32,353 bases of DNA from Fimenecus sp052273625 (GCA_052273625.1 DAVZHW010000019.1:1-32353), one strand, 5' to 3'. Positions 24,633 through 32,331 are shown, counted from the first letter of the stretch. Notes: generated by a model from the letters alone, not told the origin. Numbers and translations are program-made.

Positions 24633-25444
24633 TAAAGGATATTACGATCGGTCAGTATTTTCCGGGCACTTCGCCCATTCATAAGCTTGACCCGAGAATG
24701 AAAATAGTTCTCACATTTATCTATATAATCTTTATTTTCCTTTGCAGAAATTTTGTGGCTATGGGCGGTATGGCGCTTTTGTTGCTTGTAACGGTGCTAA
24801 TGTCAAAGATTTCTCCGAAACTTATATGGAAAAGCGTTAAGCCGATATTTTTAATTGTGCTTATCACTTCCGCCTTGCAACTTCTCTATAACAGCGACGG
24901 AACTGTGCTTTTCGAGTGGAAAAGGCTTCACATAACAACCGGCGGTGTGTATATGGCAATTTTTACAACTGTCCGAATTGTTGTACTTGTAATCGCAAGC
25001 TCAATGCTTACTTACACAACTTCTCCGACCTTGCTTACGGACGCAATCGAAAGATTGTTTTCTCCGCTTAAAGTTATAAAAATCAATGTTCATTCAATAG
25101 CTATGATGATGACTATTGCGTTGAGATTTATCCCCACGCTTCTCGACGAGGTTGACAAAATTATGTCGGCGCAGAAGTCAAGAGGCGCAGATTTTGAAAC
25201 AGGCTCGCTTATAAAACGAGGCAAGGCTATGATTCCGATATTTATCCCCCTGTTCATAAACTCCTTCAGACGAGCTTATGAGCTTGCGTTTGCTATGGAT
25301 TGCCGTTGCTATCAGGGCGGCGAGGGCAGAACAAGATTAAAGGTTATGAAGCTTGCCGCAAGGGACTATGCTTCACTCGGCATACTTGTTTTGTTCTGTG
25401 TCGGAATAATAGTGTCAAATCATTATTTAACGGCGGTAATATGA
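24629..25444 (+). CDS. ecfT: ECF transporter transmembrane subunit EcfT
   Basis: This 271-residue membrane scaffold couples the ATPase pair to the S component. Four to six hydrophobic segments are visible. The two coupling helices carry the motifs AQKSRGADFE and AMDCRCYQGGEGRT, which replace the commoner ARG/ARC forms but keep the arginines. It overlaps ecfA2 and truA through ATGA junctions, so the four genes are coupled. Confidence 0.93.
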   Translation: MIKDITIGQYFPGTSPIHKLDPRMKIVLTFIYIIFIFLCRNFVAMGGMALLLLVTVLMSKISPKLIWKSVKPIFLIVLITSALQLLYNSDGTVLFEWKRLHITTGGVYMAIFTTVRIVVLVIASSMLTYTTSPTLLTDAIERLFSPLKVIKINVHSIAMMMTIALRFIPTLLDEVDKIMSAQKSRGADFETGSLIKRGKAMIPIFIPLFINSFRRAYELAFAMDCRCYQGGEGRTRLKVMKLAARDYASLGILVLFCVGIIVSNHYLTAVI

Positions 25445-26208
25445 TGAAAAATTATTTGCTGACAATTACCTATGACGGTACAAATTATCACGGCTGGCAG
25501 GTGCAAAATAACGCACCCACCGTTCAAAAGGCTATGCAGGACGCTATCGAGCAAATACTCGGTGTGCGTGAGAGCGTAGTAGGTTGCAGTAGAACTGACA
25601 GCGGAGTTCACGCCAATATGTTTTGTTGTAATATGAGAACGGAAAAGGATTTGAACGGGGAAAAATTCGCCCGTTCTCTCAATGCCGTTTTGCCGAGGGA
25701 TATTGCGGTAAAGTCAGTAATTGAAGTGCCGTATGAATTTCACGCACGGTATGATTGCGTGTCAAAAAGATATAAATATTTAATTCTCAATTCAAAAAAC
25801 AGAAATCCTTTTTTAGAAAATCGAGCGCTTCATTATCCGTTTGAAATTGATGTTGAAGCGTTAAATGCAGAAGCAAAAGCATTTTTAGGAGCACACGATT
25901 TTTCTTCGTTTTGTTCGGCAGGCTCAAGTGTTGACGACAAGACAAGGACGGTTAAAGATATAGGACTTAAAAGAAACGGCGATGTCATAGAATTTCATAT
26001 AGAGGCAGACGGATTTTTATACAATATGGTGCGTATAATTGTAGGTACGCTTCTTGATGTGAATTCGGGCAAAATCGAAAAAGGAAAAATCAGCGAAATA
26101 ATCGAAAAAAAAGACAGGAAATATGCAGGCAAAACTGCCGTTGCGTGTGGACTGTATCTTGATAAAGTAAATTACAGCCTTAACGGTGAGGGAAATGAAA
26201 GAAAATAA
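25441..26208 (+). CDS. truA: tRNA pseudouridine38-40 synthase TruA
   Basis: This 255-residue enzyme makes pseudouridine at positions 38-40 of tRNA anticodon stems. The catalytic aspartate is D53 in SRTDSGVHA. The N-terminal ITYDGTNYHGWQVQ and the later FLYNMVRIIVGTLLDV are family hallmarks. The start at 25441 overlaps ecfT; ATG 25444 is an alternative one codon on. The ecfA1-A2-T-truA order is widely conserved in Firmicutes, but the ribosomal protein genes that often flank it (rplQ, rplM, rpsI) are absent. Confidence 0.96.
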   Translation: MMKNYLLTITYDGTNYHGWQVQNNAPTVQKAMQDAIEQILGVRESVVGCSRTDSGVHANMFCCNMRTEKDLNGEKFARSLNAVLPRDIAVKSVIEVPYEFHARYDCVSKRYKYLILNSKNRNPFLENRALHYPFEIDVEALNAEAKAFLGAHDFSSFCSAGSSVDDKTRTVKDIGLKRNGDVIEFHIEADGFLYNMVRIIVGTLLDVNSGKIEKGKISEIIEKKDRKYAGKTAVACGLYLDKVNYSLNGEGNERK

Positions 26209-27421
26209 TCAGAAGAAAAAACCGAATAAGAAAAATGCGAAAAGCCAAGAGGATTTAATCAAGATAGCTAAGGCTGTATGCATAATCCTCGTTGTGCTTA
26301 TGCTTCTTTTTGTTGCGGCTGACAGGTTCGGAAACATTACATTTTCAAGCGTCGGTGACTATTTCAGCGGAGTTGTTTCCGGTGCCAAAAGCGGTGACGG
26401 TTACCCGTACTATTTTGAGAGTGCAACTGCCGAAAATGTTGAAAAAATCAATTCGGATTTACTTGTTTTGACAGACGGTTCGACATTTGTGCTTGACGCA
26501 ACCGCAAAGAAATTGAGCGAACTTCAACATTCGTATTCCGTTCCGCTTATAATTTCTAAAAACGGCAGAGCGGTTATGATAGATGTCGGCGGTTATTCAT
26601 ACCGTGTTCAGTCAAAGACAAAGGTTTTATATGAGGGGACAAGCGAGCATAAGATTTTAACTTCTGCTATCGGTAAGGACGGAAGCGTTGCCCTTGCTAC
26701 AAGAGGCGACAGCTCAATGTCGGAATTAACCGTTTTCAACAAAAATCAAAAGGAAGTTTTCAAGTGGGAATGTGCTAAAGAGGCTATCGTTTCCGTCGAT
26801 ATTTCGGATAACGGCAAAAAGGCGGCGGTATCGGTTGTCGGTGCGGAAAACGGCGAGCTTTATTCAAAGGTAATTATATTTGATTTCAGATACAGTGAGC
26901 CGATTTCCGAATATTCCTACAGCTCACAAACCGTATCAAAGGTCGAGTTTATCGGCTCAAATAAGGTGCTTGCGACGGGCAAGGACGTATTCAGCATTAT
27001 TGAAAAGAGCTCGAAGCAGGACGAGGATTTGTCGCTCAATAAGCTTTCGAGAATTTATACCGCCGACAATAACACGACCGTTGCTGTTTTCTCAAAATAC
27101 GGCAGCTCTTCGTCGAAGATCATTAAGGCGTACACGGCTTCGGGCAAGCTTCTTTTCACTCAGGATATAAATTCCAACGTCAGAAGCGTGTCCTGCGACG
27201 GAAGCTACATATCTGTTTTAACAGACAGACAGCTTATTTCATTTAACAAAAAAGGTAAAACGGTCGGAACGCATGATGTCGCAAGTGACGGCATTTCGTG
27301 CTTTACTGACGGAAATAACACGTATGTTTTAACTACGAGCGCAATAAATTGTTACAAAACGGTGGGGGAAAGCACAAGCGAAAAGCCCACGACAACTGAA
27401 AATGCAGACTCTAAAGAGTAA
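26195..27421 (+). CDS. Membrane-anchored DUF5711-like protein, predicted beta-propeller
   Basis: The protein has 408 residues. A lysine-rich N-terminus precedes one transmembrane segment at about 25-43 (KAVCIILVVLMLLFVAAD), then a long extracytoplasmic domain. That domain is built of repeated beta-strand blades such as VLDATAKKLSELQHS, LTVFNKNQKEVFKWE and IKAYTASGKLLFTQD. This is the pattern of DUF5711 proteins of clostridia, which look like a PQQ/WD-type propeller. The tail is rich in Thr, Ser and Glu. It overlaps the end of truA by 14 bases. A GTG at 26186 is an alternative start. The function is unknown. Confidence 0.75.
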   Translation: MKENNQKKKPNKKNAKSQEDLIKIAKAVCIILVVLMLLFVAADRFGNITFSSVGDYFSGVVSGAKSGDGYPYYFESATAENVEKINSDLLVLTDGSTFVLDATAKKLSELQHSYSVPLIISKNGRAVMIDVGGYSYRVQSKTKVLYEGTSEHKILTSAIGKDGSVALATRGDSSMSELTVFNKNQKEVFKWECAKEAIVSVDISDNGKKAAVSVVGAENGELYSKVIIFDFRYSEPISEYSYSSQTVSKVEFIGSNKVLATGKDVFSIIEKSSKQDEDLSLNKLSRIYTADNNTTVAVFSKYGSSSSKIIKAYTASGKLLFTQDINSNVRSVSCDGSYISVLTDRQLISFNKKGKTVGTHDVASDGISCFTDGNNTYVLTTSAINCYKTVGESTSEKPTTTENADSKE

Positions 27422-27435
27422 ATTTTTCAATTTAG

Positions 27436-27464
27436 TTGTTAAAAGTTCATTATTATGTTACAAT
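27436..27464 (+). promoter_or_regulatory. Promoter of cvpA-pgsA-clpE
   Basis: TTGTTA at 27436-27441 and TACAAT at 27459-27464 are spaced 17 bases, with TGT directly before the -10 (extended -10). It lies just past the DUF5711 gene, where no terminator is visible. Confidence 0.65.
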
Positions 27465-27493
27465 TTTTATATAAAATAAACGGAGGTAGTTTT

Positions 27494-28231
27494 ATGGATA
27501 TCGTACTTGATGTGATTTTAGTGTTAATCTTGATTGCGGTTGTTATATCATCCGCAAAAAAAGGCATAATGAAAACACTTGCCGAGCTTGTGGCTTTTGC
27601 TGTTGCAATCTTTTTGGCGTCGCAGACAGCTCAGCCTGTTGCAAGCGGTATGTATAAAGCGTTTTTCAGTAAAAATGTCGAGAGAGGCCTTTATGAGGTT
27701 CTCCCGAGCGACACAAGTAAGCTTACAAACTCTGATAAGGCAAAGTATGTTTTTGAGGAAATGCCCGAATTTGCGAAGAAGCAGGCGGAGAAATGCGGAA
27801 TTAGCATTGGCTCTGTCGCAGAGCAGATTGCAAAGAGCAATTTCTCGGACGGCGACACGCTTTATCAGTCTCTTGAAAGCAATATAGTCAAGCCCATAGC
27901 GGTTGCGGTGCTCAAGCACGTAATGTTTTTTGTGCTGTCGGTGCTGTATGCACTTGTGCTTGTGGCTATATTGAGGTCTTTGGCAAAAGGACTGAAAAAA
28001 TCACATCTTATCGGCGGTGCGGACAAATTAGTCGGCGGCGTTATAGGTGTAGTGAAGGGAGTGGTAATAGTATTCTTGGTTGGCTGCCTGTTGTCATATC
28101 TCGAGCCGAGAATTGAGAACGAAAAGCTGAAACAAGCAGTTGACGGCTCATCGATAGTCGAAATGTGTGAAAAATTCGACCCGATGGAAGCTATTTCTGC
28201 GGCTGAAGTATTTGTCAGCAATATTAAATAA
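27494..28231 (+). CDS. CvpA family membrane protein
   Basis: This 245-residue membrane protein has the CvpA fold: an N-terminal hairpin of helices (MDIVLDVILVLILIAVVISS then KKGIMKTLAELVAF) and two more helices near residues 135-160 and 185-205. A glycine-rich stretch, GGADKLVGGVIGVVKG, is typical of the family. An insertion between helices 2 and 3 (about 60-125) is soluble. The start at 27494 follows a perfect CGGAGGT; the frame extending to 27455 covers the promoter. The CvpA role in clostridia is not settled. It is followed by pgsA after 13 bases. Confidence 0.85.
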   Translation: MDIVLDVILVLILIAVVISSAKKGIMKTLAELVAFAVAIFLASQTAQPVASGMYKAFFSKNVERGLYEVLPSDTSKLTNSDKAKYVFEEMPEFAKKQAEKCGISIGSVAEQIAKSNFSDGDTLYQSLESNIVKPIAVAVLKHVMFFVLSVLYALVLVAILRSLAKGLKKSHLIGGADKLVGGVIGVVKGVVIVFLVGCLLSYLEPRIENEKLKQAVDGSSIVEMCEKFDPMEAISAAEVFVSNIK

Positions 28232-28244
28232 TCGGAGTAAAATT

Positions 28245-28871
28245 ATGGACGGATTAAAAAAGCTTTTTACCGGATGTCTTACAATCCCTAATCTTCTTTC
28301 ATTGATTAGGATTATACTTATTCCTGTATTTGGTGTACTTTTCTATCGGGGAGAAATGCTTTGGGCAGTAATAATCCTTGTACTTTCGGGACTTACCGAC
28401 TTCTTCGACGGAAAAATAGCAAGAAAATTCAATCAGGTCAGCGAGCTTGGAAAGGTTCTTGACCCTGTTGCCGATAAACTTACACAGATGACAATAGCGA
28501 TAATTCTTTTCCTTACTTTTCAGAAGTCGGAAAACCCCACAATGGTATGGTTCAAGTGGGTATTCTTGTTCTTTGTAGCAAAGGAATTACTTATGGTAGT
28601 TGTCGGCGCTGTTATGATAGCTATCGGCTTAAAACCCGGTGCGGCTGAAATTTACGGCAAGGTTGCGACATTTGCCTATTATCTTGTAATGGGCTTGGTA
28701 ATAACCTTCGGACCCGAGGTCGGCGCATTGAGAAATGTTTTCACTTTACCGGACAGCATAATGATTGTATTGGTAATAATTTCGGCAATACTTACACTTG
28801 TAGCGTTGTTGAGCTACATACCGGGAACTCTTAAGCAGTTCAAAGAGAAAAAAGAAAGTAAATCAAACTGA
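28245..28871 (+). CDS. pgsA: CDP-diacylglycerol-glycerol-3-phosphate phosphatidyltransferase
   Basis: This 208-residue integral membrane enzyme makes phosphatidylglycerol phosphate, the first committed step to phosphatidylglycerol. The CDP-alcohol phosphotransferase motif DGx2ARx8Gx3Dx3D is perfect (DG...AR...G...D...D at about residues 48-71). TIPNLLSLIRI at the N-terminus is typical of PgsA. Five or six hydrophobic segments are visible. The start at 28245 has a CGGAG site; a longer in-frame extension overlaps cvpA and has none. Confidence 0.92.
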   Translation: MDGLKKLFTGCLTIPNLLSLIRIILIPVFGVLFYRGEMLWAVIILVLSGLTDFFDGKIARKFNQVSELGKVLDPVADKLTQMTIAIILFLTFQKSENPTMVWFKWVFLFFVAKELLMVVVGAVMIAIGLKPGAAEIYGKVATFAYYLVMGLVITFGPEVGALRNVFTLPDSIMIVLVIISAILTLVALLSYIPGTLKQFKEKKESKSN

Positions 28872-28892
28872 TACAGCGAGGAAAAACATCAG

Positions 28893-31190
28893 ATGAATAA
28901 AAATATGCTTTGCAGCAGATGCCACGAAAATCCTGCGGTATTTTTCATTTCAAAGGTGGACGGAGACAAGACCACGAACGAGGGGCTTTGCATCAAGTGC
29001 GCTATGGAATTGAACATCGGTCCTATCAAACAGATAATGGACAGTATGGGTATATCCGAGGATGAAATGGACGAGGTTTCCGAACAGATGAAACAAATAA
29101 TGGACAGCGAGGGCGAGGACGGATTTCAGCCCGGCGGAGCTATGCCTTTATCATTGTTCCAAGGCTTGTTCGGAAATAAAGATGAGGGTGACACTACTTC
29201 TGAGATACAGTCGGTTGAAGAAAATCACGACGGGGAAAATGACAGCAAAAAGAAAAAGAAGTCAAAGAACGCAAAGAAGAGAAAATATCTCAATCTTTAC
29301 TGCACAGACCTCACCGAAAGAGCGAGAGAGGGCAAGCTTGACAATATTATCGGCAGAGAAAAGGAAATTGCCAGAGCTGAACAAATCCTTTGTCGCAGAA
29401 CTAAAAACAACCCTTGTCTTATAGGCGAACCCGGCGTCGGTAAAACTGCAATAGCAGAGGGACTTGCACTTAAAATAGCGGCAGGGGACGTACCGGCTAA
29501 GCTTGCAAATAAGGAAATACATTTGCTTGACCTTACGGCTCTTGTTGCGGGAACGCAGTTCAGAGGACAGTTTGAATCGAGAATTAAAGGTCTTATCGAA
29601 GAGGTTAAGTCCGAAGGCAACATCATTCTCTTTATCGACGAGGTGCACAATCTTGTCGGAACGGGAGATGCGGAGGGCACAATGAATGCCGCAAACATTC
29701 TCAAGCCTGCGCTCTCAAGAGGCGAAATTCAGGTAATCGGCGCAACGACATTTAACGAATACCGTAAGAATATCGAAAAGGACGCCGCACTTGAAAGAAG
29801 ATTTCAGCCGGTTAAGGTTGAAGAACCCTCAATCGCAGACACCTATCAAATGCTTCTCGGCATAAAGAAGTATTATGAGGACTTCCACAAGGTTAAAATC
29901 GCAGACCCGTTGGTTTATAAGGCTGTAACGCTTTCGGAAAGATACATCACAGACAGATTTTTGCCTGACAAGGCAATAGATTTGCTGGATGAGGCTTGCA
30001 CCTGCGCTAACCTCAGAAATAAGTCAATAAGCGAATATGAAATGCTGCTTGATGAAATTTCATCACTCAAAACTGAGGAGGATGAGCTTTCACAGGAGAC
30101 TGAAAACATTGATTACGAACGCCTTGCAGAGATTAGAGCAGAGCTTTTAACCTCTGAAAATAAGCTTCCCGATATTGAGAAAAAGGCAAGCGACAACGCA
30201 GTTCTCGAATCAGACCTTGCAACCGTTATCAATCTTTGGACGGGAATACCTGCGTCAAAGGTTGTCGAGGGCGACTTAAAACGCCTTGCAGGACTTGAAA
30301 CAAGGCTCAAAGAGCATATTATCGGTCAGGACGAAGCGGTTGAGCTTGTAGCGGCGGCAATCAAACGCAGCAGAGTTCAGCTTTCGCTTCAGAAGCGTCC
30401 TGCGTCATTCATCTTTGTAGGACCTACGGGTGTCGGTAAAACCGAGCTTGTTAAGCAGCTTTCAATGGAGCTGTTTGACACACCGGAGACCTTAATTCGT
30501 TTTGATATGTCCGAATTTATGGAAAAGCATTCGGTATCAAGACTTATCGGATCGCCTCCGGGATATGTGGGATATGACGAAGCGGGTCAGTTGACCGAAA
30601 AGGTCAGAAGAAAGCCTTATTCGATTATCCTTTTTGATGAGATTGAAAAAGCACACCCCGACGTAATGAACATTCTTTTGCAAATTCTTGACGAGGGCAA
30701 AACAAATGACGCTCACGGCAGAAGTGTAAGCTTTGCGAATACGGTTATTATTATGACCTCAAACGCAGGCAGCGAAAGAAAAGAAAATGCACTCGGCTTT
30801 GCGAAGGATAAGGGCGAAGTAAAACGTGAAAAAGCCGTTAAGGCGCTCAATGAGTTTTTACGCCCCGAATTCATAGGCAGAATTGATGAAATCGTTGTTT
30901 TCAACAATCTTACAATTGATGATTACAAGGGAATTGCCAATCTAATGCTCAATGAGCTTAAGGTTGCGCTCTCGGACAGGGGAATTGAGCTTGAATACGA
31001 CGATACCGTTACAGATTGCGTTGTTTCAAAGATGAGCGGCGATTCAAGAGGTGCAAGAGATCTCAGAAATGTTATCAGAAGAAATGTAGAGGACAAAATT
31101 TCCTCTTATATGGTTGAGAACTGTGACAGCTTAATCACAAAGGTTTCTCTTTCCGGCGAGAACGGAGAAATCACTCTTGCAGTTGAATAA
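28893..31190 (+). CDS. ClpE-like HSP100 unfoldase with N-terminal zinc finger
   Basis: This 765-residue AAA+ unfoldase feeds proteins to the ClpP protease. Instead of the Clp_N repeats of ClpC it starts with a zinc finger, C7xxC10 and C33xxC36, as in ClpE and McsA. A charged low-complexity linker (about 85-135, Lys/Glu-rich) follows. The first AAA+ domain has Walker A GEPGVGKT (178-185) and LFIDEVHNLVGTG. A short coiled middle segment lies at about 375-435. The second AAA+ domain has GPTGVGKT (510-517) and ILFDEIEKAHPD. An LGF tripeptide in the second domain is the expected ClpP-docking loop. No ctsR, mcsB or clpP is nearby. It is longer than B. subtilis ClpE. It could be annotated clpC or clpE. 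Confidence 0.88.
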   Translation: MNKNMLCSRCHENPAVFFISKVDGDKTTNEGLCIKCAMELNIGPIKQIMDSMGISEDEMDEVSEQMKQIMDSEGEDGFQPGGAMPLSLFQGLFGNKDEGDTTSEIQSVEENHDGENDSKKKKKSKNAKKRKYLNLYCTDLTERAREGKLDNIIGREKEIARAEQILCRRTKNNPCLIGEPGVGKTAIAEGLALKIAAGDVPAKLANKEIHLLDLTALVAGTQFRGQFESRIKGLIEEVKSEGNIILFIDEVHNLVGTGDAEGTMNAANILKPALSRGEIQVIGATTFNEYRKNIEKDAALERRFQPVKVEEPSIADTYQMLLGIKKYYEDFHKVKIADPLVYKAVTLSERYITDRFLPDKAIDLLDEACTCANLRNKSISEYEMLLDEISSLKTEEDELSQETENIDYERLAEIRAELLTSENKLPDIEKKASDNAVLESDLATVINLWTGIPASKVVEGDLKRLAGLETRLKEHIIGQDEAVELVAAAIKRSRVQLSLQKRPASFIFVGPTGVGKTELVKQLSMELFDTPETLIRFDMSEFMEKHSVSRLIGSPPGYVGYDEAGQLTEKVRRKPYSIILFDEIEKAHPDVMNILLQILDEGKTNDAHGRSVSFANTVIIMTSNAGSERKENALGFAKDKGEVKREKAVKALNEFLRPEFIGRIDEIVVFNNLTIDDYKGIANLMLNELKVALSDRGIELEYDDTVTDCVVSKMSGDSRGARDLRNVIRRNVEDKISSYMVENCDSLITKVSLSGENGEITLAVE

Positions 31191-31199
31191 AAAAGACGA

Positions 31200-31238
31200 T
31201 TTACCCCGTTCTTGCAGACTATAAAATTTTTGGGGTAA
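31200..31238 (+). promoter_or_regulatory. bioY leader with inverted repeat over the ribosome site
   Basis: TTACCCC (31201-31207) is the inverted copy of GGGGTAA (31232-31238), 24 bases apart. The right arm contains the GGGG ribosome site of bioY, and a weak promoter (TTTACC, 16 bases, TAAAAT at 31222-31227) overlaps the left arm and the middle. This could be an operator, perhaps for the biotin repressor BirA, or an RNA hairpin hiding the ribosome site. The spacing is wider than the usual BirA box, so the regulator is only a guess. Confidence 0.4.
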
Positions 31239-31242
31239 TACA

Positions 31243-31806
31243 ATGGAAAAACAGAATAAAAACAACAGACAGAATATACTTGATATGGTATTGATAGCAA
31301 TGTTTGCCGTTATAATAGCGGTTTGCTCTTGGCTTTCAATTCCGGGAGAGGTTCCCGTTACATTGCAGACTTTCGGCGTTTTTTGTGCCGTTGGCTTGCT
31401 CGGGGGCAAGAGGGGAACATTGTCGGTAGTAATTTATATCCTCTTGGGACTTGTCGGTGTGCCTGTGTTTGCAGGCTTTAAGGGCGGTGTCGGCTCGCTT
31501 ATCGGACCTACGGGCGGATATATAATCGGTTTTATATTTACCGCCTTGGTTTATTGGCTTGTGACAAAGCTCCTCGGCACAAAAATCTGGGCTGTTGTAC
31601 TCGGAATGGTGCTCGGACTCGTTGTGTGCTATGCTTTCGGTACTGCGTGGTTCGTGCTTGTGTATTCGCATAAAAACGGTGCTATCAGCGTTATGCAGGC
31701 TCTTTCAATGTGCGTAATACCGTTCATCATTCCCGACATTGTTAAAATAGCGGTAGCGACAATACTTGTAAAGGTAATGCCGAAAAAGTATCTTAACAAT
31801 AAATAA
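31243..31806 (+). CDS. bioY: Biotin ECF transporter S component BioY
   Basis: This 187-residue membrane protein with six hydrophobic segments captures biotin outside the cell. Family hallmarks are VPVTLQTFGVFCAVGLLGGKRG near residues 44-65 and GVGSLIGPTGGYIIGF near 86-101. It has no ATPase of its own and is expected to dock on the EcfA1-A2-T motor encoded at 22906-25444 in this window. It is preceded by the inverted-repeat leader and followed by a hairpin. Confidence 0.92.
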   Translation: MEKQNKNNRQNILDMVLIAMFAVIIAVCSWLSIPGEVPVTLQTFGVFCAVGLLGGKRGTLSVVIYILLGLVGVPVFAGFKGGVGSLIGPTGGYIIGFIFTALVYWLVTKLLGTKIWAVVLGMVLGLVVCYAFGTAWFVLVYSHKNGAISVMQALSMCVIPFIIPDIVKIAVATILVKVMPKKYLNNK

Positions 31807-31814
31807 TAAAAAAG

Positions 31815-31845
31815 CGCAGGGCAATGGAAATTCCGTTGTCCTGCG
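31815..31845 (+). terminator. Hairpin after bioY
   Basis: CGCAGGGCAATGGAA folds back on TTCCGTTGTCCTGCG with only G-T exceptions. The stem is long, but the sequence after it is not a clean T-run, so it may act as a terminator or as a 3'-end stabiliser. Confidence 0.6.
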
Positions 31846-31875
31846 TGAAATTATTAAAATATTTCTCTATAAGAC

Positions 31876-31904
31876 TTGACATTTAGCGTATTTTTTGATA
31901 ATAT
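31876..31904 (+). promoter_or_regulatory. Promoter of tRNA-Gly
   Basis: Perfect TTGACA (31876-31881), 17-base spacer and TAATAT (31899-31904) with TGA directly before the -10, placing transcription start about 20 bases before the tRNA. Confidence 0.8.
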
Positions 31905-31928
31905 ATACAGCGTTGCAAAACTAAATAT

Positions 31929-32003
31929 GCGGGTGTAGTTCAATGGCTAGAATTCCAGCCTTCCAAGCTGGCTGTGTGGGTTCGATTCCCATCACCCGCT
32001 CCA
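31929..32003 (+). tRNA. tRNA-Gly, anticodon TCC, CCA encoded
   Basis: The 75-base gene has a perfect GCGGGTG/CACCCGC acceptor stem. The D-arm is TAGTTCAATGGCTAGA, and the anticodon stem CCAGC/GCTGG surrounds loop CTTCCAA (anticodon TCC). The T-arm is GTGGGTTCGATTCCCAT and CCA is encoded. The structured repeat begins directly at the CCA. Confidence 0.95.
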
Positions 32004-32163
32004 CGTCGTCACGGACTTTGTATCGTTCGTGACGGCTTTTTTATTAAAAGCCATCCCTCACTCACGCCGTCGTTCCTCCTTTCCGAAACAGGTCACGCTC
32101 AAGTCGCCTGTTCGGTTGTAAACGCCCTCACAACGCCTTTGTTTCGCTACCACCCTGTTTCGG
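32001..32163 (+). repeat. Structured dispersed repeat, copy 2, fused to tRNA-Gly
   Basis: This is the second copy of the element at 18-172. Its stems are a long hairpin (32005-32016 against 32025-32036 with G-T pairs), a perfect 7-bp GGCTTTT/AAAAGCC at 32034-32052, an inner GTTGT/ACAAC hairpin, and a perfect 10-bp outer stem pairing CCGAAACAGG (32083-32092) with CCTGTTTCGG (32154-32163). The central 30 bases are identical to copy 1, while the first, second and outer stems differ in sequence. The short frames crossing it are not called as genes. Confidence 0.65.
32005..32045 (+). terminator. Terminator of tRNA-Gly formed by the repeat
   Basis: GTCGTCACG at 32005-32013 pairs with CGTGACGGC at 32028-32036 (one G-T pair), followed by TTTTTTATT. 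The first hairpin of the structured repeat therefore doubles as the tRNA terminator. Confidence 0.75.
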
Positions 32164-32202
32164 CAGAAGTGGTATAAGTGAATTTGATTTATGTTTATTT
32201 TT

Positions 32203-32234
32203 AAGTAGTTGATAATTAAACTGCTTATTTTTTT
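32203..32234 (+). terminator. Isolated terminator-like hairpin
   Basis: AAGTAGTT (32203-32210) pairs with AACTGCTT (32219-32226), one G-T pair, followed by ATTTTTTTAT. No gene precedes it closely; it may end the transcript of the structured repeat. Confidence 0.6.
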
Positions 32235-32248
32235 ATGTAATTTATTGA

Positions 32249-32312
32249 ATAAGGTGGGAATCGAACCGTAGTCCATCTTTTGCGTAAGCATACGCCCTAC
32301 ACCATTGGATAT
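32249..32312 (-). pseudogene. Decayed tRNA-like sequence
   Basis: On the minus strand, CCAATGGTGTAGG resembles a tRNA D-arm and GGTTCGATTCCCA is a T-loop with its 3' arm, identical over 13 bases to tRNA-Gly. The T-stem pairs at only two of five positions and no acceptor stem can be formed. Between them GCGTA/TACGC forms a stem with only a four-base loop. I read it as a tRNA remnant rather than a working gene. Confidence 0.4.
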
Positions 32313-32331
32313 AAATTTTAATTCGTGCGTT

